From NCBI RefSeq assembly GCF_024679095.1, contig NC_066553.1:1810994-1874993 (forward strand): 64,000 nt of DNA, in the 5' to 3' direction. The position numbers were made by a program, and so were the translations under genes. The notes below the pieces were generated by a model, which searched no databases, had not been told where the DNA came from, and saw only the letters and a program-made list of their open reading frames with translations. Source of the DNA: Eriocheir sinensis. Taxonomy: Eukaryota; Arthropoda; Malacostraca; Decapoda; Varunidae. This document shows, piece by piece, positions 48,278-58,867 of the stretch (position 1 is the first letter of the stretch; every line of letters starts with the position of its first letter).

Positions 48278-49405
48278 TGTATTTTTGTTTTGTTTTTTTC
48301 ATTGTTTCTTTGTCACGATCGTCATTTTCAACCGTTTATTCTTGACCTATTTATTATTTGTTAGGTGTTTTGAAATGCATATGATGTGTTTGATGTTCTT
48401 AAAGGCTCTGAATTGAATGACACCTAACGATTTTTTATTATTTCTTATATATTTCGTGTTTTTCTTCGTTTCTTCTTCATGAGTGTTATTTTCAAACGTT
48501 TATTCTTGACCTATTTATTGTTTGTTTAGGTGTTTTGAAATGCATATGATGTGTTTGAAGTTCTTGAAGGCTCAGAATTGAATGACACCCAACTTTTTTA
48601 TATATATTTTTGTATTTTTTTTTTTTTTTTCAGTTTCTTTGTCACGATCGTCATTTTCAACCGTTTATTCTTGACCTGTTTGTTGTTTGTTTCTTAGGGG
48701 TTTTAGAATGCAGATAATGTGCTTGATGTTCTTAAAGGCTGGAGAGACACGCAACTCTTTCTATATATTTTTATTTAGTTTTTCATTGCTCTTTCTTCTT
48801 CACGATCGTCATTTTCAACTTTATTCTTGACCTGTTTATTGTTTGTTTATTTAGGGTTTTAAATGCAGATAATGTGTTTGATGTTCTTAAAGGCTCTGAA
48901 TTGAATGACACCCAACTTTTCTTTCTTTATATATTTCATTTTTCTTCGTTTCTTCTTCACGACTATCATTTTCAACTACTTATTCTTGACCTGTTTGTTG
49001 TTTGTTTATTTAGGGGTTTTAAAATGCAGATAATGTGCTTGATGTTCTTAAAGGCTGGAGAGACACGCAACTCTTTCTTTCTTTCTTTATATAGTTCATT
49101 TTCTTCACTCTTCTTCACGACTATCATTTTCAACAGCTTATTCTTGACCTGTTTGTTGTTTGTTTCTTTAGGGGTTTTAGAATGCAGATAATGTGCTTGG
49201 TGTTCTTAAAGGCTGGAGAGACACGCAACTCTTTCTTTCTTTCTTTATATAGTTCATTTTCTTCACTCTTTCTTCTTCACGACTATCATTTTCAACTACT
49301 TATTCTTGACCTGTTTGTTGTTTGTTTCTTTAGGGGTTTTAGAATGCAGATAATGTGCTTGATGTTCTTAAAGGCTCAGTTGAATGACACACAACTTTTC
49401 ATTTA
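47975..49405 (+). repeat. ~155-165-bp satellite array, about nine units, with an (AT)n insert
   Basis: Units carry GTCATTTTCAACCGTTTATTC, TTGACCTGTTTGTTGTTTG and GAATGCAGATAATGTGCTTG or the variant GAAATGCATATGATGTG. The second type predominates on the left and the first on the right. A pure (AT)n run of 80 bp lies inside one left-hand unit at 48195-48274. Phe-rich frames are artefacts. Confidence 0.88.
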
Positions 49406-49535
49406 TATCTTTTCATACGTATTTCGTTTTCCATGGCGGGATTTTTCTGTTCAAGACGTAGAAGTCATGTAAATCTATCCCTCGGATCACAAAACAGTCC
49501 ATAAAAATCCCAAGCAACTTCTACGAGAGGCTCTT

Positions 49536-49682
49536 CAACCACCCAGCAGTGAATGGGTACCAGGTATTAATCGGGGGTTGTGTCCCGTCTCCTGGGATCT
49601 GTTCTCTTCTCCTATAATTCCTTCCCCTTCTGTCTCTCTCCGGTATATGACCACAGATCTTGCGCCGACTAAACGAAACTTT
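49536..49682 (+). mobile_element. tRNA-derived SINE, 5'-truncated copy
   Basis: CCACCCAGCAGTGAATGGG through GCCGACTAAACGAAACTTTC matches 34254-34408 with few differences. The B-box region is missing. Confidence 0.8.
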
Positions 49683-49927
49683 CCAACTTCTCTTACTGCC
49701 AGAATCGTCATCGTTATAGTGCCTCTGACGTACTACATAAACGTTTTCCCTGTTCCCATCACGTCTTGTTTCCATGCGCACCTTTCTGAACTTGCCCCAC
49801 TTGCCTCCATCTCTCCACCCCTCCCATGATGGCCTCGCTGCACATTACTTTCTACTCAAGCTCCTTTTCATGCCGTTCAGCCAACCAGTGTGAGAATTGA
49901 CCAGAGGGAGAGATGACATAAGAGGTT

Positions 49928-50190
49928 TTTTTTTATTATTACGGTATTGGAAGCAGATCAAGGGCAACAGTATAAAAGATATGACTGAAAATAAAGCCCG
50001 CCGGTGTGTGCTGCTTTTGCAAATAGTTGATAGCGTAGCCGAAAGAGGGTTGAAAGAGGATGGATTTGTCATGATAGTCCCCCTCTTGAAAGCGTTTAAG
50101 TCGTAGGCAAGGGGAACTATAGACGAGTCCCCCTCTTGAAAGCGTTTAAGTCGTAGGCAAGAGGAACTATAGACGAAGGAAGGCTGTTAA
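49928..50190 (-). mobile_element. LINE-A 3' end with ORF C-terminus, partly duplicated
   Basis: The minus strand encodes PLAYDLNAFKRG near 50100-50070, matching the YDLNSFKRR end of the copy at 26188-26290. A degraded 3' UTR follows, containing TTGCCCTTGATCTGC. A 49-bp segment (CCCCCTCTTGAAAGCG...GAACTATAGACGA) is directly repeated at 50079 and 50128. Confidence 0.7.
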
Positions 50191-50219
50191 TAGGATGAAA
50201 CACACTATAAAAACATCAA

Positions 50220-50465
50220 ACAGAGATAGATAGATAGATAGATAGATAATGAGAGATAGAGACTACTACTACTACTACTACTGTTACTACTACAAAATAA
50301 AGTCATAGATCCAAGTTGAAGCACAGTCAAATCTTCCTTTACTCAAAAAAGAAGGAGGAAGAAGAGGAGGAGGAGGAGGAGGAGGAGGAGGAGGAGGACC
50401 ACCTATACCTGTCTAACATTTCCGGGTTTGTCTTATACAGGTGACCAAACCCGTTAATTAGCGTT

Positions 50466-50503
<38 letters not shown>

Positions 50504-50659
50504 TGTCTGTTTATTCGTGTGTCTGTCTCGTCTGTAAGTCTATCTATCTGTCTGTGTCTGTATGTCTTTCTGTGGATGTACCTTTCTGTCTGTCTGTCTG
50601 TCTGTCTGTATGTATGTATGTATGTATGGAAGGCTGCCTAAGCAAAACGCATACTCATC

Positions 50660-50735
<76 letters not shown>

Positions 50736-50743
50736 AAGGTAAC

Positions 50744-50800
<57 letters not shown>

Positions 50801-50802
50801 AA
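50220..50802. repeat. (GATA)n, (CTA)n, (GGA)n, (GT)n, (CTGT)n and (AC)n
   Basis: (GATA)n lies at 50226-50250, (GGA)n at 50360-50398, (GT)n at 50469-50500 and (CTGT)/(ATGT) at 50586-50628. Two (AC)n runs at 50661-50734 and 50750-50799 are separated by CCAAGGTAACCAA. Confidence 0.92.
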
Positions 50803-50954
50803 ACATCCTCATTTACTCACCTTTCGTCGCGGTAAACAATGACGGGCGCGGGGGAGTAATTAACACAGGTGAGGGAGATTAATTAGTCCGTCCCTCCTCC
50901 AGGTGAGCGTGCGGTTATCACGTTAATTAAACACACCTGCCGAGGCTTCATGTT

Positions 50955-51265
50955 CCCTCCACCTGTGCGCCTGTTTACCTGTTCACAACCTGTTCTCTTT
51001 CCAATCCCTCCACCTGTGCGCCTGTTTACCTCTTCACAACCTCTTATCTTTTCAATCCCTCCACCTGTGCGCCTGTTTACCTGTTCACAACCTGTTCTCT
51101 TTCCAATCCCTCCACCTGTGCGCCTGTTTACCTCTTCACAACCTCTTATCTTTTCAATCCCTCCACCTGTGCGCCTGTTTACCTGTTCACTACCTGTTCT
51201 CTTTTCAATCCCTCCACCTGTGCGGCTGTTTACCTGTTCACTACCTGTTCTCTTTTCAACCTGTT
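50955..51265 (+). repeat. 51-bp minisatellite, six units, in A/B alternation
   Basis: CCTCCACCTGTGCGCCTGTT plus a TACCTGTTCACAACCTGTTC-like half repeats every 51 bp. Types ending CTGTTCTC-TTCC and CTCTTATC-TTTT alternate for the first four units, which suggests a 102-bp higher-order unit. As 51 is a multiple of 3, a 17-residue periodic frame stays open, but it lacks gene context. Confidence 0.9.
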
Positions 51266-51544
51266 TCAGTGTTTGTACTATATGGCACCTCTTGGTAATG
51301 TTCTTAAATACTTGTGTTAATGTGTTTGTTTGTTTGTTTGTGTGTGTGTGTGTGTGTTTGTATTTTCATCACACGTAGGTACACATGATTGTAATATTCA
51401 TTCACACACTTACTAGGTTTTTGTTTGTATGTTTGTTTGTTTGTTTTAGGCGTTTTACTGTATTTCTTTCGTATATTCGTAACTCCACTTCTTTTCGTTA
51501 TTTCCTTTATTTTCGTCACGTTCACCTCTTCAAATAATTAACGC

Positions 51545-52480
51545 AGGTTGGGTTCTGTTTATTTTTCCTTGTTCACCTTTTCAAATTGGTCTCACTGACT
51601 CATTTATTCTATTCGTCTTCAATATTCACATTTGCAAATAGTTTAAAGTGGTTGGTTTGTATTTTTTTTTATCATACACGTTTTGAACAGGTCACAGAGG
51701 TTGGCATATACTTTATTTTCTTTATTATTCTTTTCAAATTGGTATCACAGATTTGTATATTCTATTCGTCTTCAATATTCACATTCGCAAATAATTTACA
51801 GCGGTTGGGTTGTATTTATTTTTTCTTTATCATACACGTTTTGAACAGGTCACAGAGGTTGGCATATACTTTATTTTCTTTATTATTCTTTTCAAATTGG
51901 TATCACAGATTTGTATATTCTATTCGTCTTCAATATTCACATTCGCAAATAGTTTACAGCGGTTGGGTTGTATTTTTTTTTCTTCTTTAACATACACGTT
52001 TTGAACTGGTCACAGAGGTTGGTACATTTATTTTTCTTTTATATTCACCTTTTCAAATTGGTATCACTGACTTGTTTATTCTATTCGTCTTCAATATTCA
52101 CATTTGCAAAGAGTTTACAGCGGTTGGGTTGTATTTTTTTTTTTCTGTATCATACACGTTTTGAACAGGTCACAGAGGTTGGCACATAACTTTTTTTCGT
52201 TTTTATTCACCTTTTCAAATTGGTCTCACTGACTTGTTTATTCTGTTCGTCTTCAATATTCACATTTGCGAATAGTTTACAGCGGTTGTGTTTTTTTATT
52301 TTTTTCCTTATTCACCTTTTCAAATTGGTATCACAGACTTGCTTATTCTATTCGTCTTCAATATTCACACTCGCAAATAGTTTACAGCGGTTGGGTTGTA
52401 TTTCTTTCTTTAGCATACACGTTTTGAACAGGTCACAGAGGTTGGCACATACTTTTTTTTCTTTCTAATTCACTTTTTTT
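51545..52480 (+). repeat. ~155-bp satellite, six copies
   Basis: TTCGTCTTCAATATTCACA recurs at about 51611, 51766, 51926, 52086, 52249 and 52355, with TTTCAAATTGGTATCAC and ACGTTTTGAACAGGTCACAG blocks in most units. Confidence 0.9.
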
Positions 52481-52599
52481 TCTAATACGCAACACAGATT
52501 AATTCCTATTTATCTTTTTTTCTATCTAACATACTCGGTCACTTTTCTCTCTCCTGGTGTTCATGCCCTTAATACACTAAAACACTTCGGTCCGCGCAC

Positions 52600-52940
52600 T
52601 CGTATCAAACAGGTATCAGACAGGTTGATTTCATAGGTAAGACTAGTGGATATTTTCTTATCTTTTAATTATCATACACATACACTTTCCTCCTCTACCC
52701 TCGTGTGCATGTTCTTAATACACCCAATACACTTAAAACACTCCTCCTGCTTGGGTCAAATAGATAAGATAGTTTGATTTCACAGGTAAGACTAGTGGAT
52801 TTGTACTTATCTTTTAATTATCATATACATCCACTTTCCTCCTCTACCCTCGTGTGCATGTTCTTAATACACCCAATACACTTAAAACACTCCTCCTGCT
52901 TGGGTCAAATAGATAAGATAGTTTGATTTATACTGATTCT
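52600..52940 (+). repeat. ~145-bp tandem repeat, two and a half copies
   Basis: GGTAAGACTAGTGGAT lies at 52637 and 52785, and TAAAACACTCCTCCTGCTTGG at 52735 and 52882. The copies are nearly identical over 100 bp. Confidence 0.85.
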
Positions 52941-52969
52941 TTTCTTTATCATATAGTTGTTGTTTTTTC

Positions 52970-53420
52970 TTTATTAACACTCCCCTTTTTTTCCGTTATT
53001 ATATATTGTCCTTTTTTTTCTTTGTCATAAACTGTCCGTCTTTTCTCTATATACACGGCCACTTTTTTTTCTATATCATATACTGTCCTTTTTTTTCTTT
53101 GTCATACAGTGTCCGTCTTTTTTCCATCATACACTGTCCCTATTTTCTTTGTCATATACTGTCCCTTTTTTTCTTTGTCATATACTGTCCCTTTTTTTCT
53201 TTGTCATATACTGTCCCTTTTTTTCTTTGTCATATACTGTCCCTTTTTTTCTTTGTCATATACTGTCCCTTTTTTCTCCATCATACACTGTCCCTATTTT
53301 CTTTGTCATATACTGTCCCTTTTTTTCTTTGTCATATACTGTCCCTTTTTTCTTTGTCATACAGTGTCCCTATTTCCTTTATCAAACACTGTCCCTTTTC
53401 CTTTATCGTAGACTCGGTCA
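52970..53420 (+). repeat. ~26-bp minisatellite, about 16 copies
   Basis: The CATATACTGTCCC plus TTTTTTTCTTTGT unit repeats, with CATACACTGTCC, CAGTGTCCG and ACACGG variants at the edges. The centre (53145-53270) is homogeneous. Confidence 0.9.
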
Positions 53421-53699
53421 CTTTCTTCCCTTCCTGGTGTTCATGGTTTCAAAAATTACGCTTCGGTCTGTATACGCTCTCGGTTCGGCTCGGTTCGGTT
53501 CGTGTCGTTCGGGCCGGTAACGCTGCGCTGTCACACCGTTAAGTAATACCTCACACTTATACCTCACACTTATGCCTGTCACTTACGCCTGTCACTTATA
53601 TATGTCACGTAATCGATGGTGTTAACACATTCAGAGGACGTTCAGGAGAGCGCCGACAGTAAGCTTGTATAGTGGTTGTTTTTCTTTGGGTATTGTAGT

Positions 53700-53836
53700 T
53701 ACTCGTGGTAGTAGATGTAGTAGTAGTAGTAGTAGGAGGAGGAGGAGGAGGAGGAGGTGGAGTAGTGTTTCAGATTTCAGTTTCTTCTGCACTGGGCTCT
53801 TGTAGAATGTCTTTTGTCCTCACTTCTTCTCCAGTT

Positions 53837-53875
<39 letters not shown>

Positions 53876-53954
53876 TATCTATCCGGTTTTATTATGCAAT
53901 GGTCCAATGTAGCAAACTTTTCGTCCGCTCTTCTTCAGCAGTAGTAGTAGCAAC

Positions 53955-54012
<58 letters not shown>

Positions 54013-54569
54013 TATCTATCCGGTAGCAAACTTTTCGTCCACTTTCCTTCAGCAGTAGCAATAGCAACAGCAGAATTAGTAGTAGTAGTAGTAGTAGGGG
54101 TAGGAGCGATAGTCCTGCTCAGAAACCACATCGAGGGGGGTGGGGGCGTGCAATACCGCTAATCATCATCATCAACACCATCAGCATCGACACCAGCAGG
54201 AGGCAACCAGACTTTCACCGGTTACACACACACACACTCACACACACACACACACACACTGGACCCATTATAGGAGACACGCCTTCTGCTGCACGCCTTC
54301 TGTCGCCCCTTCCTTCCCCTCAGTCAGTCCTTCTCCTTCCTCTCCTCTCCCGGCTCCTACCTCCGCGGCGTCCAGAGGCAGACTGAGAGGAGAGAAGAGA
54401 AGGGGAGGGAGGTAGAGGGCGAAGGCTGTGGCGAGGGACGGTCAGGGTGGTGGTGGTGGTGGTGAGGATGGTGTAGGCCTATTATCGATGTTTATGTGTA
54501 GTGATGTTTATTAATGTTTATTCTTAGATGGTTTTAATAATAGGACAAGGTACTCTACTGAAGAAGCCA

Positions 54570-54607
<38 letters not shown>

Positions 54608-54610
54608 ATT
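53700..54610. repeat. (TAG)n cluster with a duplicated ~150-bp flank
   Basis: (TAG)n lies at 53719-53734, 53836-53876, 53957-54011, 54077-54097 and 54569-54607. The sequence AGCAAACTTTTCGTCC and TATATCTATCCGG beside two of these runs is shared, so the microsatellite was duplicated along with its flank. A (CAC)/(AC)n lies at 54224-54260. Confidence 0.85.
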
Positions 54611-54779
54611 TAGGGTAGTATAATGTGTAGTACTTTCTTGATGATGTTATCTGTGGTTTGGTCTTAATATTTTTTTTTCTTTTTTTTTCACGGATTGAAT
54701 AGAAAGAGTAAAAAAATCTCTAGGGTTTAAATTTCACATATTTTTATAGTATGTTTTTTTTTTTCTTATTTTTTTTTTT

Positions 54780-54781
54780 TT

Positions 54782-54846
<65 letters not shown>

Positions 54847-55305
54847 CTGGGTATACCTGCGTGGCGTGAGTGAGTCGGCAGTACTAAAGGGCGTCTTGAC
54901 CTCTGTGGCGTTCTCTCCTGCACCCTCTGTCCAGGCAGCTTCTTCTTCTTCTTCTCTTTCCTCTTTCTTCTTCTTCTTCTTCTTCTTCTTCTTTTTCTTC
55001 TTTTTCTTTCTTTCTTTTCTTTTTTCTTCTATTTCCTCCTCCTCCTATTTTTCTTTTCTCTTCTTCTTCTTCTTCTTCTATTTCTTCTTCACCTCGCCGT
55101 GCGGCCCCGACCTTGACTCCCCCCCCTTCCCCCTCACCCCCCCCCCCCACCCCCGCAGGTTATTCATATACAAGCTTATTTGTCCACTTAACCATTAGCT
55201 CTGATTAACGCCGGGCCGCTAACACCACCTTCAGGAACGCAAGGTGAAGGGTGTGAGCAGGGGAAAGGTGTGGAGGGGTGCAGGTCTCTCTCTCTCTCTC
55301 CCCCC

Positions 55306-55354
<49 letters not shown>

Positions 55355-55355
55355 A
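54780..55355. repeat. (GT)n, (CTT)n, poly(C)-rich and (AC)n
   Basis: (GT)n lies at 54786-54843, (CTT)n at 54940-55010 and 55060-55090, C-rich sequence at 55118-55155, and (AC)n at 55310-55351. Confidence 0.9.
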
Positions 55356-55359
55356 ACAT

Positions 55360-55720
55360 CAACAATACTTAGGTTCATATCCTCAAACATCTCGGCGGCC
55401 AAGGACACCCGTTTGACAAGGCTTTCGTAGAGGGTGTTTTTTTTTTCTTTTCTTTTTCTTTTTACAGCAAAGGAAACAGCTCAAGGGCAAAAAAAAAAAG
55501 CAATAATGAAAAAAAAAAACTCAAATCACTGCTCCTATATATATTCAAAAAGAGTTTAGAGGAATGGCCAAAAGAGAGGTTGGCATTTCCTTGGGTAGTT
55601 TTATAGGCCTGGTGGGAGTTCGACAAGGCTTCCGCCCCGTGAATGTGAAACGGTCATTAAAACCTGACCAAGCTTCTTTTTGGCCTTTGGAAACAGTTGA
55701 CGTGAGAGGCGAAGGAGTCC
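55360..55720 (+). repeat. Family X copy interrupted by a LINE-A tail
   Basis: CTCAAACATCTCGGCGGCC, TTTGACAAGGCTTTCGTAG and then, after an inserted LINE-A tail, TTGGGTAGTTTTATAGGCC, CCCGTGAATGTGAAAC and TTTTTGGCCTTTGGAAAC follow in the family X order. Confidence 0.75.
55440..55585 (-). mobile_element. LINE-A 3' end nested in family X
   Basis: On the plus strand, TTTACAGCAAAGGAAACAGC, TCAAGGGCA, an A-rich tract, CACTGCTCC and GGCCAAAAGAGAGGTT are the reverse complement of the LINE-A UTR. The last block also matches GGCCGAAAGAGAGGTC at 26175. Confidence 0.75.
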
Positions 55721-55905
55721 CCATTCAGTCTCCATGTCTCGCAGCCACAGAGCAAGACAGGGAGCACAAGGGACTTCAAGATCCAGACCTTTGTCCTTCT
55801 GCGCACGTATCGGCAACGCCATATACTCGTGCTGAGGGAGTCCATAACACCTTCGTTAAGCCTGATTCTAAACATGTCTAAACCAGTTACGAGCGCACGA
55901 GCATT
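55720..55905 (-). pseudogene. LINE-C reverse-transcriptase C-terminal fragment
   Basis: The minus strand encodes RIRLNEGVMDSLSTSIWRC followed by RRTKVWILKSLVLPVLLCGC and ETWRLNGD. The signature RTK-x-x-(I/V)-(F/L)-x-SLVLPVLLYGCETW-x-L is diagnostic of the region just after the reverse-transcriptase palm in non-LTR retrotransposons. Only about 55 residues remain. The upstream polymerase YxDD box and the C-terminal zinc-finger part are absent, and the frame runs into family X sequence. It is a dead relic. Confidence 0.85.
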
Positions 55906-56164
55906 CACCAGATTGTTCACTTCGTCAAATCTTCGCTAATATGCACCACCCTCCCAGACCCTGACCCAAGCCACACCCCTCCGTGACCTACTCAGGCTGA
56001 TCCACATCGTTGTTGTTGTTTTTTTACTCCAAGATTTTACAAACTCACAGTGAGGCATCGCACAGAGTTAAGGCGTCGATGATTCTTGGTTTTTATTTGA
56101 GTCGTTAAGTCAATGAGGTCGTTTTATCAATTAACTTTATTATATGCAGTTCATTGGTCATAGG

Positions 56165-56340
56165 TGTGTGTGTATGTGTGTGTGTGTGTGTATTAACCTA
56201 GTTGTAGTTTTACAGGGCCAGGCTTTACGGTCGTGTGGTCCCGTCTCCGTATCTACATTTATCCAACTTTTCCTTAAAGCTTTGCACACTCCTCGCCGAT
56301 ACTACATCCTCACTTAGTCTGTTCCAAACCTCTTTATTTC

Positions 56341-56345
<5 letters not shown>
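56165..56345 (-). mobile_element. LINE-B 3' end: ORF C-terminus plus 3' UTR
   Basis: The minus strand encodes RNKEVWNRLSEDVVSA, then RSVQSFKEKLDKCRYGDG and a stop at 56227-56225. W-N-x-L-x-x-x-V-V-x-A...FK-x-x-LDK is the usual end of CR1/jockey-type ORFs. The UTR continues GCCTGGCCCTGTAAAACTAC and ends AGGTTAATACACACAC, merging into (AC)n (plus strand 56164-56192 as GT). A second (GT)n at 56342-56386 sits at the truncated 5' side. Confidence 0.82.
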
Positions 56346-56387
<42 letters not shown>

Positions 56388-56399
56388 AAGTAGTGGTAC

Positions 56400-56622
56400 A
56401 CGCGATGTCTCTTGATCCCTACTTTCCACGTACCCATACTCGTCTTCCTCCTCCTCCTCTTCCTCCTCCTGCTCCTCTTGCTTACATAAGGTTCCCCCAC
56501 ACTTTCCTCGCCCCTCGCCCTCGCCTGTCCATCCGCCTCGCTTTCCCTTCCTTTCACCTCTCGTCTTCCCTACACAGCATAATACCCCTGCACATTCCTC
56601 TTCACCTTTGTACCCCTAGCAC

Positions 56623-56657
<35 letters not shown>

Positions 56658-56995
56658 CTTCTCCTGCCCCATACTTTTACTAATTTTTCTCCTCATTTCT
56701 CTTCTCATAATTCATTTTGACCTAAGTTGTTGTTTTTTTTATCTATACTGGATTCTCTTTATCTCCCTTCTTCTCTCCCTCTTCCTTCTTCTCTCCCTTA
56801 TTTTTCTTTCCTTTCTCTCCCTTTCTATTCTCCTAATCACATTTCGACTAAGTTCCTCCTTCTATTATACCCTTTCTCCTCCGTCCTCCTCTTCCTCCTC
56901 CTCCTCCTCCTCCTCTTCCTTCTTCTGCCATCTATTTTTTGTCTCCTTTCTCTCCATTTCTCTTCGCCTATAATCTCATTTTGACCTTAATTGCC
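56400..56995. repeat. Pyrimidine-rich DNA with (TCC)n
   Basis: TCC clusters lie at 56445-56480, 56625-56665 and 56885-56925. No gene is seen. Confidence 0.8.
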
Positions 56996-57029
56996 CTCTC
57001 TCTTACACATCCCTTGCAACATCTCACAG

Positions 57030-57360
57030 AACAGGGGATGATCAGGGAGAAGGGAGAAAGGGGTACAGAGGTAAGGGGTGAAGGGAGAGGGAGAAGGGAA
57101 AAGGAGAAGGGAGAGGGAGAAAGAGAGGGAGACAGATTGGTACAGGGTGACGAGGGAGATGAGGGAAGCAGAATGAAGTTACATGGAAGATTAGGCAAAG
57201 AGAAAATAGGGGCAAGGAGGAGGAAAAAAGGAGGAGGAGGAGGAGGAGGGCAGGGTGTCGAGGGAGATGAGAGAAGCAGAATGAGGTTACATGGACGATT
57301 AGGCAGAGGGAAAATAGGGACAATGAGGAGGAGGAGGAGGAGGTAAAAGAGAGGGAAAGG
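57030..57360. repeat. Purine-rich ~106-bp direct repeat
   Basis: CAGGGTG-CGAGGGAGATGAG, GCAGAATGA-GTTACATGGA and GATTAGGCA-AG-GAAAATAGG occur twice (about 57144 and 57250), separated by (GGA)n. Confidence 0.75.
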
Positions 57361-57458
57361 GTCACGGACTGTCTTCAAGATTTTATTACGAGTCTATAAC
57401 GATTATCCACGATTGTTGCCGAGTGCCAATCGACAACAATCGCAAAGCTGTCGTCCTC

Positions 57459-57944
57459 TGCTGTAACCCTAAGTCTTTATATACCAAGTCAAGTCACTCT
57501 GGTTCAAAACTGCGACCGGTACGCACAGGGGGCGGTTTGGGGGCGGAGCAGCGGGATGACGTCACTTGAAGGTAAAAAAAAAAAATACCCGCCAGTTCAG
57601 GGGTGACTAAAGTTGCGGCCGTGTGTGCACTTTGGATGTGCATGCTTGCTTTCTTTCACAGCGCGTTCAGGCAAGCCACTGATGAGAAAAATGTCTTTTT
57701 ATTGTGCTATTGCGTGACTGTAATTCCAATGCCTACAAACGGCGGTGTGGGGTGTGAGGGAGGGCATGTTGAAGTGATTGATTTAAATTAGTCCGCCTTT
57801 CTTCGTTTTCTCTAAATCCCTGTTTCTACATTCACTAGTTTGGCTCCAAGCAACGTCACGCATAAGCCACGCCTCGGCCGTGTCTCCTCCCACAAACCTG
57901 CGTATGACTTGACTTGGTATATATAGACTTAAGTGTAACCATAG
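57459..57944. mobile_element. Inverted-repeat element with outward promoter-like arms
   Basis: The left arm 57461-57496 (GTAACCCTAAGTCTTTATAT then ACCAAGTCAAGTCA) is mirrored by the right arm 57905-57944 (TGACTTGACTTGG then TATATATAGACTTAAGTGTAAC). Moving inward, both arms hold GC/CACCC boxes (57526-57545; 57865-57893) and CRE-like motifs (TGACGTCA at 57557-57564; ACGTCACGC near 57853). A TATA-like TATATA stands at the outer end of each arm, reading outward. The centre carries a 62-codon frame with no recognised family. It could be a foldback or MITE element or a divergent promoter pair. Confidence 0.6.
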
Positions 57945-58103
57945 CATAAGTACGCTAAGGAAAACACGTAAAGGATTTCAACCACACGGTAAGTAGGCAC
58001 CGTAGCAGATACAGAATGGAAGTCACTCTAAAGGAATTACCCGTGGAATCAGAACGCGCACAGAAAACAAATCTACAAGGAGGAAGAAAGCGAAAGGTTA
58101 CAA

Positions 58104-58146
58104 AGAGATTCAAGACACGCTTAACCTTAACGTGTCTTGAATCTCT
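58104..58146. other. Perfect 16-bp inverted repeat (hairpin)
   Basis: AGAGATTCAAGACACG (58104-58119) and CGTGTCTTGAATCTCT (58131-58146) are exact complements around an 11-base loop, CTTAACCTTAA. No U-tract follows, and in this eukaryotic setting a terminator role is unlikely. Confidence 0.85.
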
Positions 58147-58179
58147 CTGTAATCTTCAGCGGCTTAACCCCTTGACTGC

Positions 58180-58340
58180 GAATTTCCTACAAGAAGAGTA
58201 CACCATGTTACAAGAATGGAACAAAATGTGGCTGCTACAATTCAATGAAGAAAAATGTAAGGGGATATCCAGCATACCAGTACCACATGGGAAACACGCC
58301 ACTATCCACCACAGAGGCAGAGAAAGACCTGGGAGTATAA
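58180..58340 (+). pseudogene. LINE reverse-transcriptase relic with a frameshift
   Basis: One frame encodes FLQEEYTMLQEWNKMWLLQF then NEEKCK (to about 58260). The matching continuation YHMGNTPLSTTEAEKDLGV and a stop lies in another frame (58284-58340). L-x-x-W...W-x-x-x-FN-x-x-K-C-K and L-x-x-T-x-x-E-K-D-L-G-V are the adjacent conserved blocks of CR1/jockey-type reverse transcriptases. A 168-codon frame (58016-58522) runs across the relic, but its other parts match nothing I know. Confidence 0.75.
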
Positions 58341-58645
58341 TTATGTGGCTACCAGTGAAGGCGAAATCCGTGCCAATCGCAGCGGACGGGTTAAGGGAAG
58401 AAGAAAGCGACACGTTATATAAATCAATGCAAGTCACACTAAAGGAAGAAGCTAAAGGGATGATACATGCAAGACACGTTACGTCCTTCCGGAGAGCTGT
58501 GGCCGTGACCTTTGCTGTGTAATTCCTCCCCTTTGGTTACAAACAATTCCATCCCCCCCAAAAAATGGAAGTAAAAAAAAAAAAGCCAAATTAACCACAT
58601 ATAACTGTTATAAATACTAACTAATACGACGTTAAAAAAAATCAG

Positions 58646-58646
<1 letters not shown>

Positions 58647-58686
<40 letters not shown>
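58647..58686. repeat. (GT)n microsatellite
   Basis: A pure GT run of about 38 bp. Confidence 0.92.
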
Positions 58687-58687
<1 letters not shown>

Positions 58688-58867
58688 CCAGGGAAGGAAG
58701 GAAGGCATGGCATCGTTCGCGCGCAAGGACAGCGACGCGTGGCTTTTCTTAATCACTGGGAAGTCTTGGTGTGCTGAGTGTTGAAAGGAAGGGAAAACTC
58801 TGACCGTGGCATGCACAGAACAGGGCCCTGGCCGTGGCACAGAAGAGGTGATACATGCAGAGTCCGA

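Noticed and set aside
50950..51378. A 142-codon frame with 17-residue repeats (PPVRLFTCSQPVLFPIP)
   Set aside because: The 51-bp minisatellite keeps the frame open. There is no start context or family match, and it ends in (GT)n translation.
58016..58522. A 168-codon frame as a new gene downstream of the promoter-like arm
   Set aside because: Its recognisable part is a frameshifted reverse-transcriptase relic whose correct continuation lies in another frame, so the frame is not under coding constraint.
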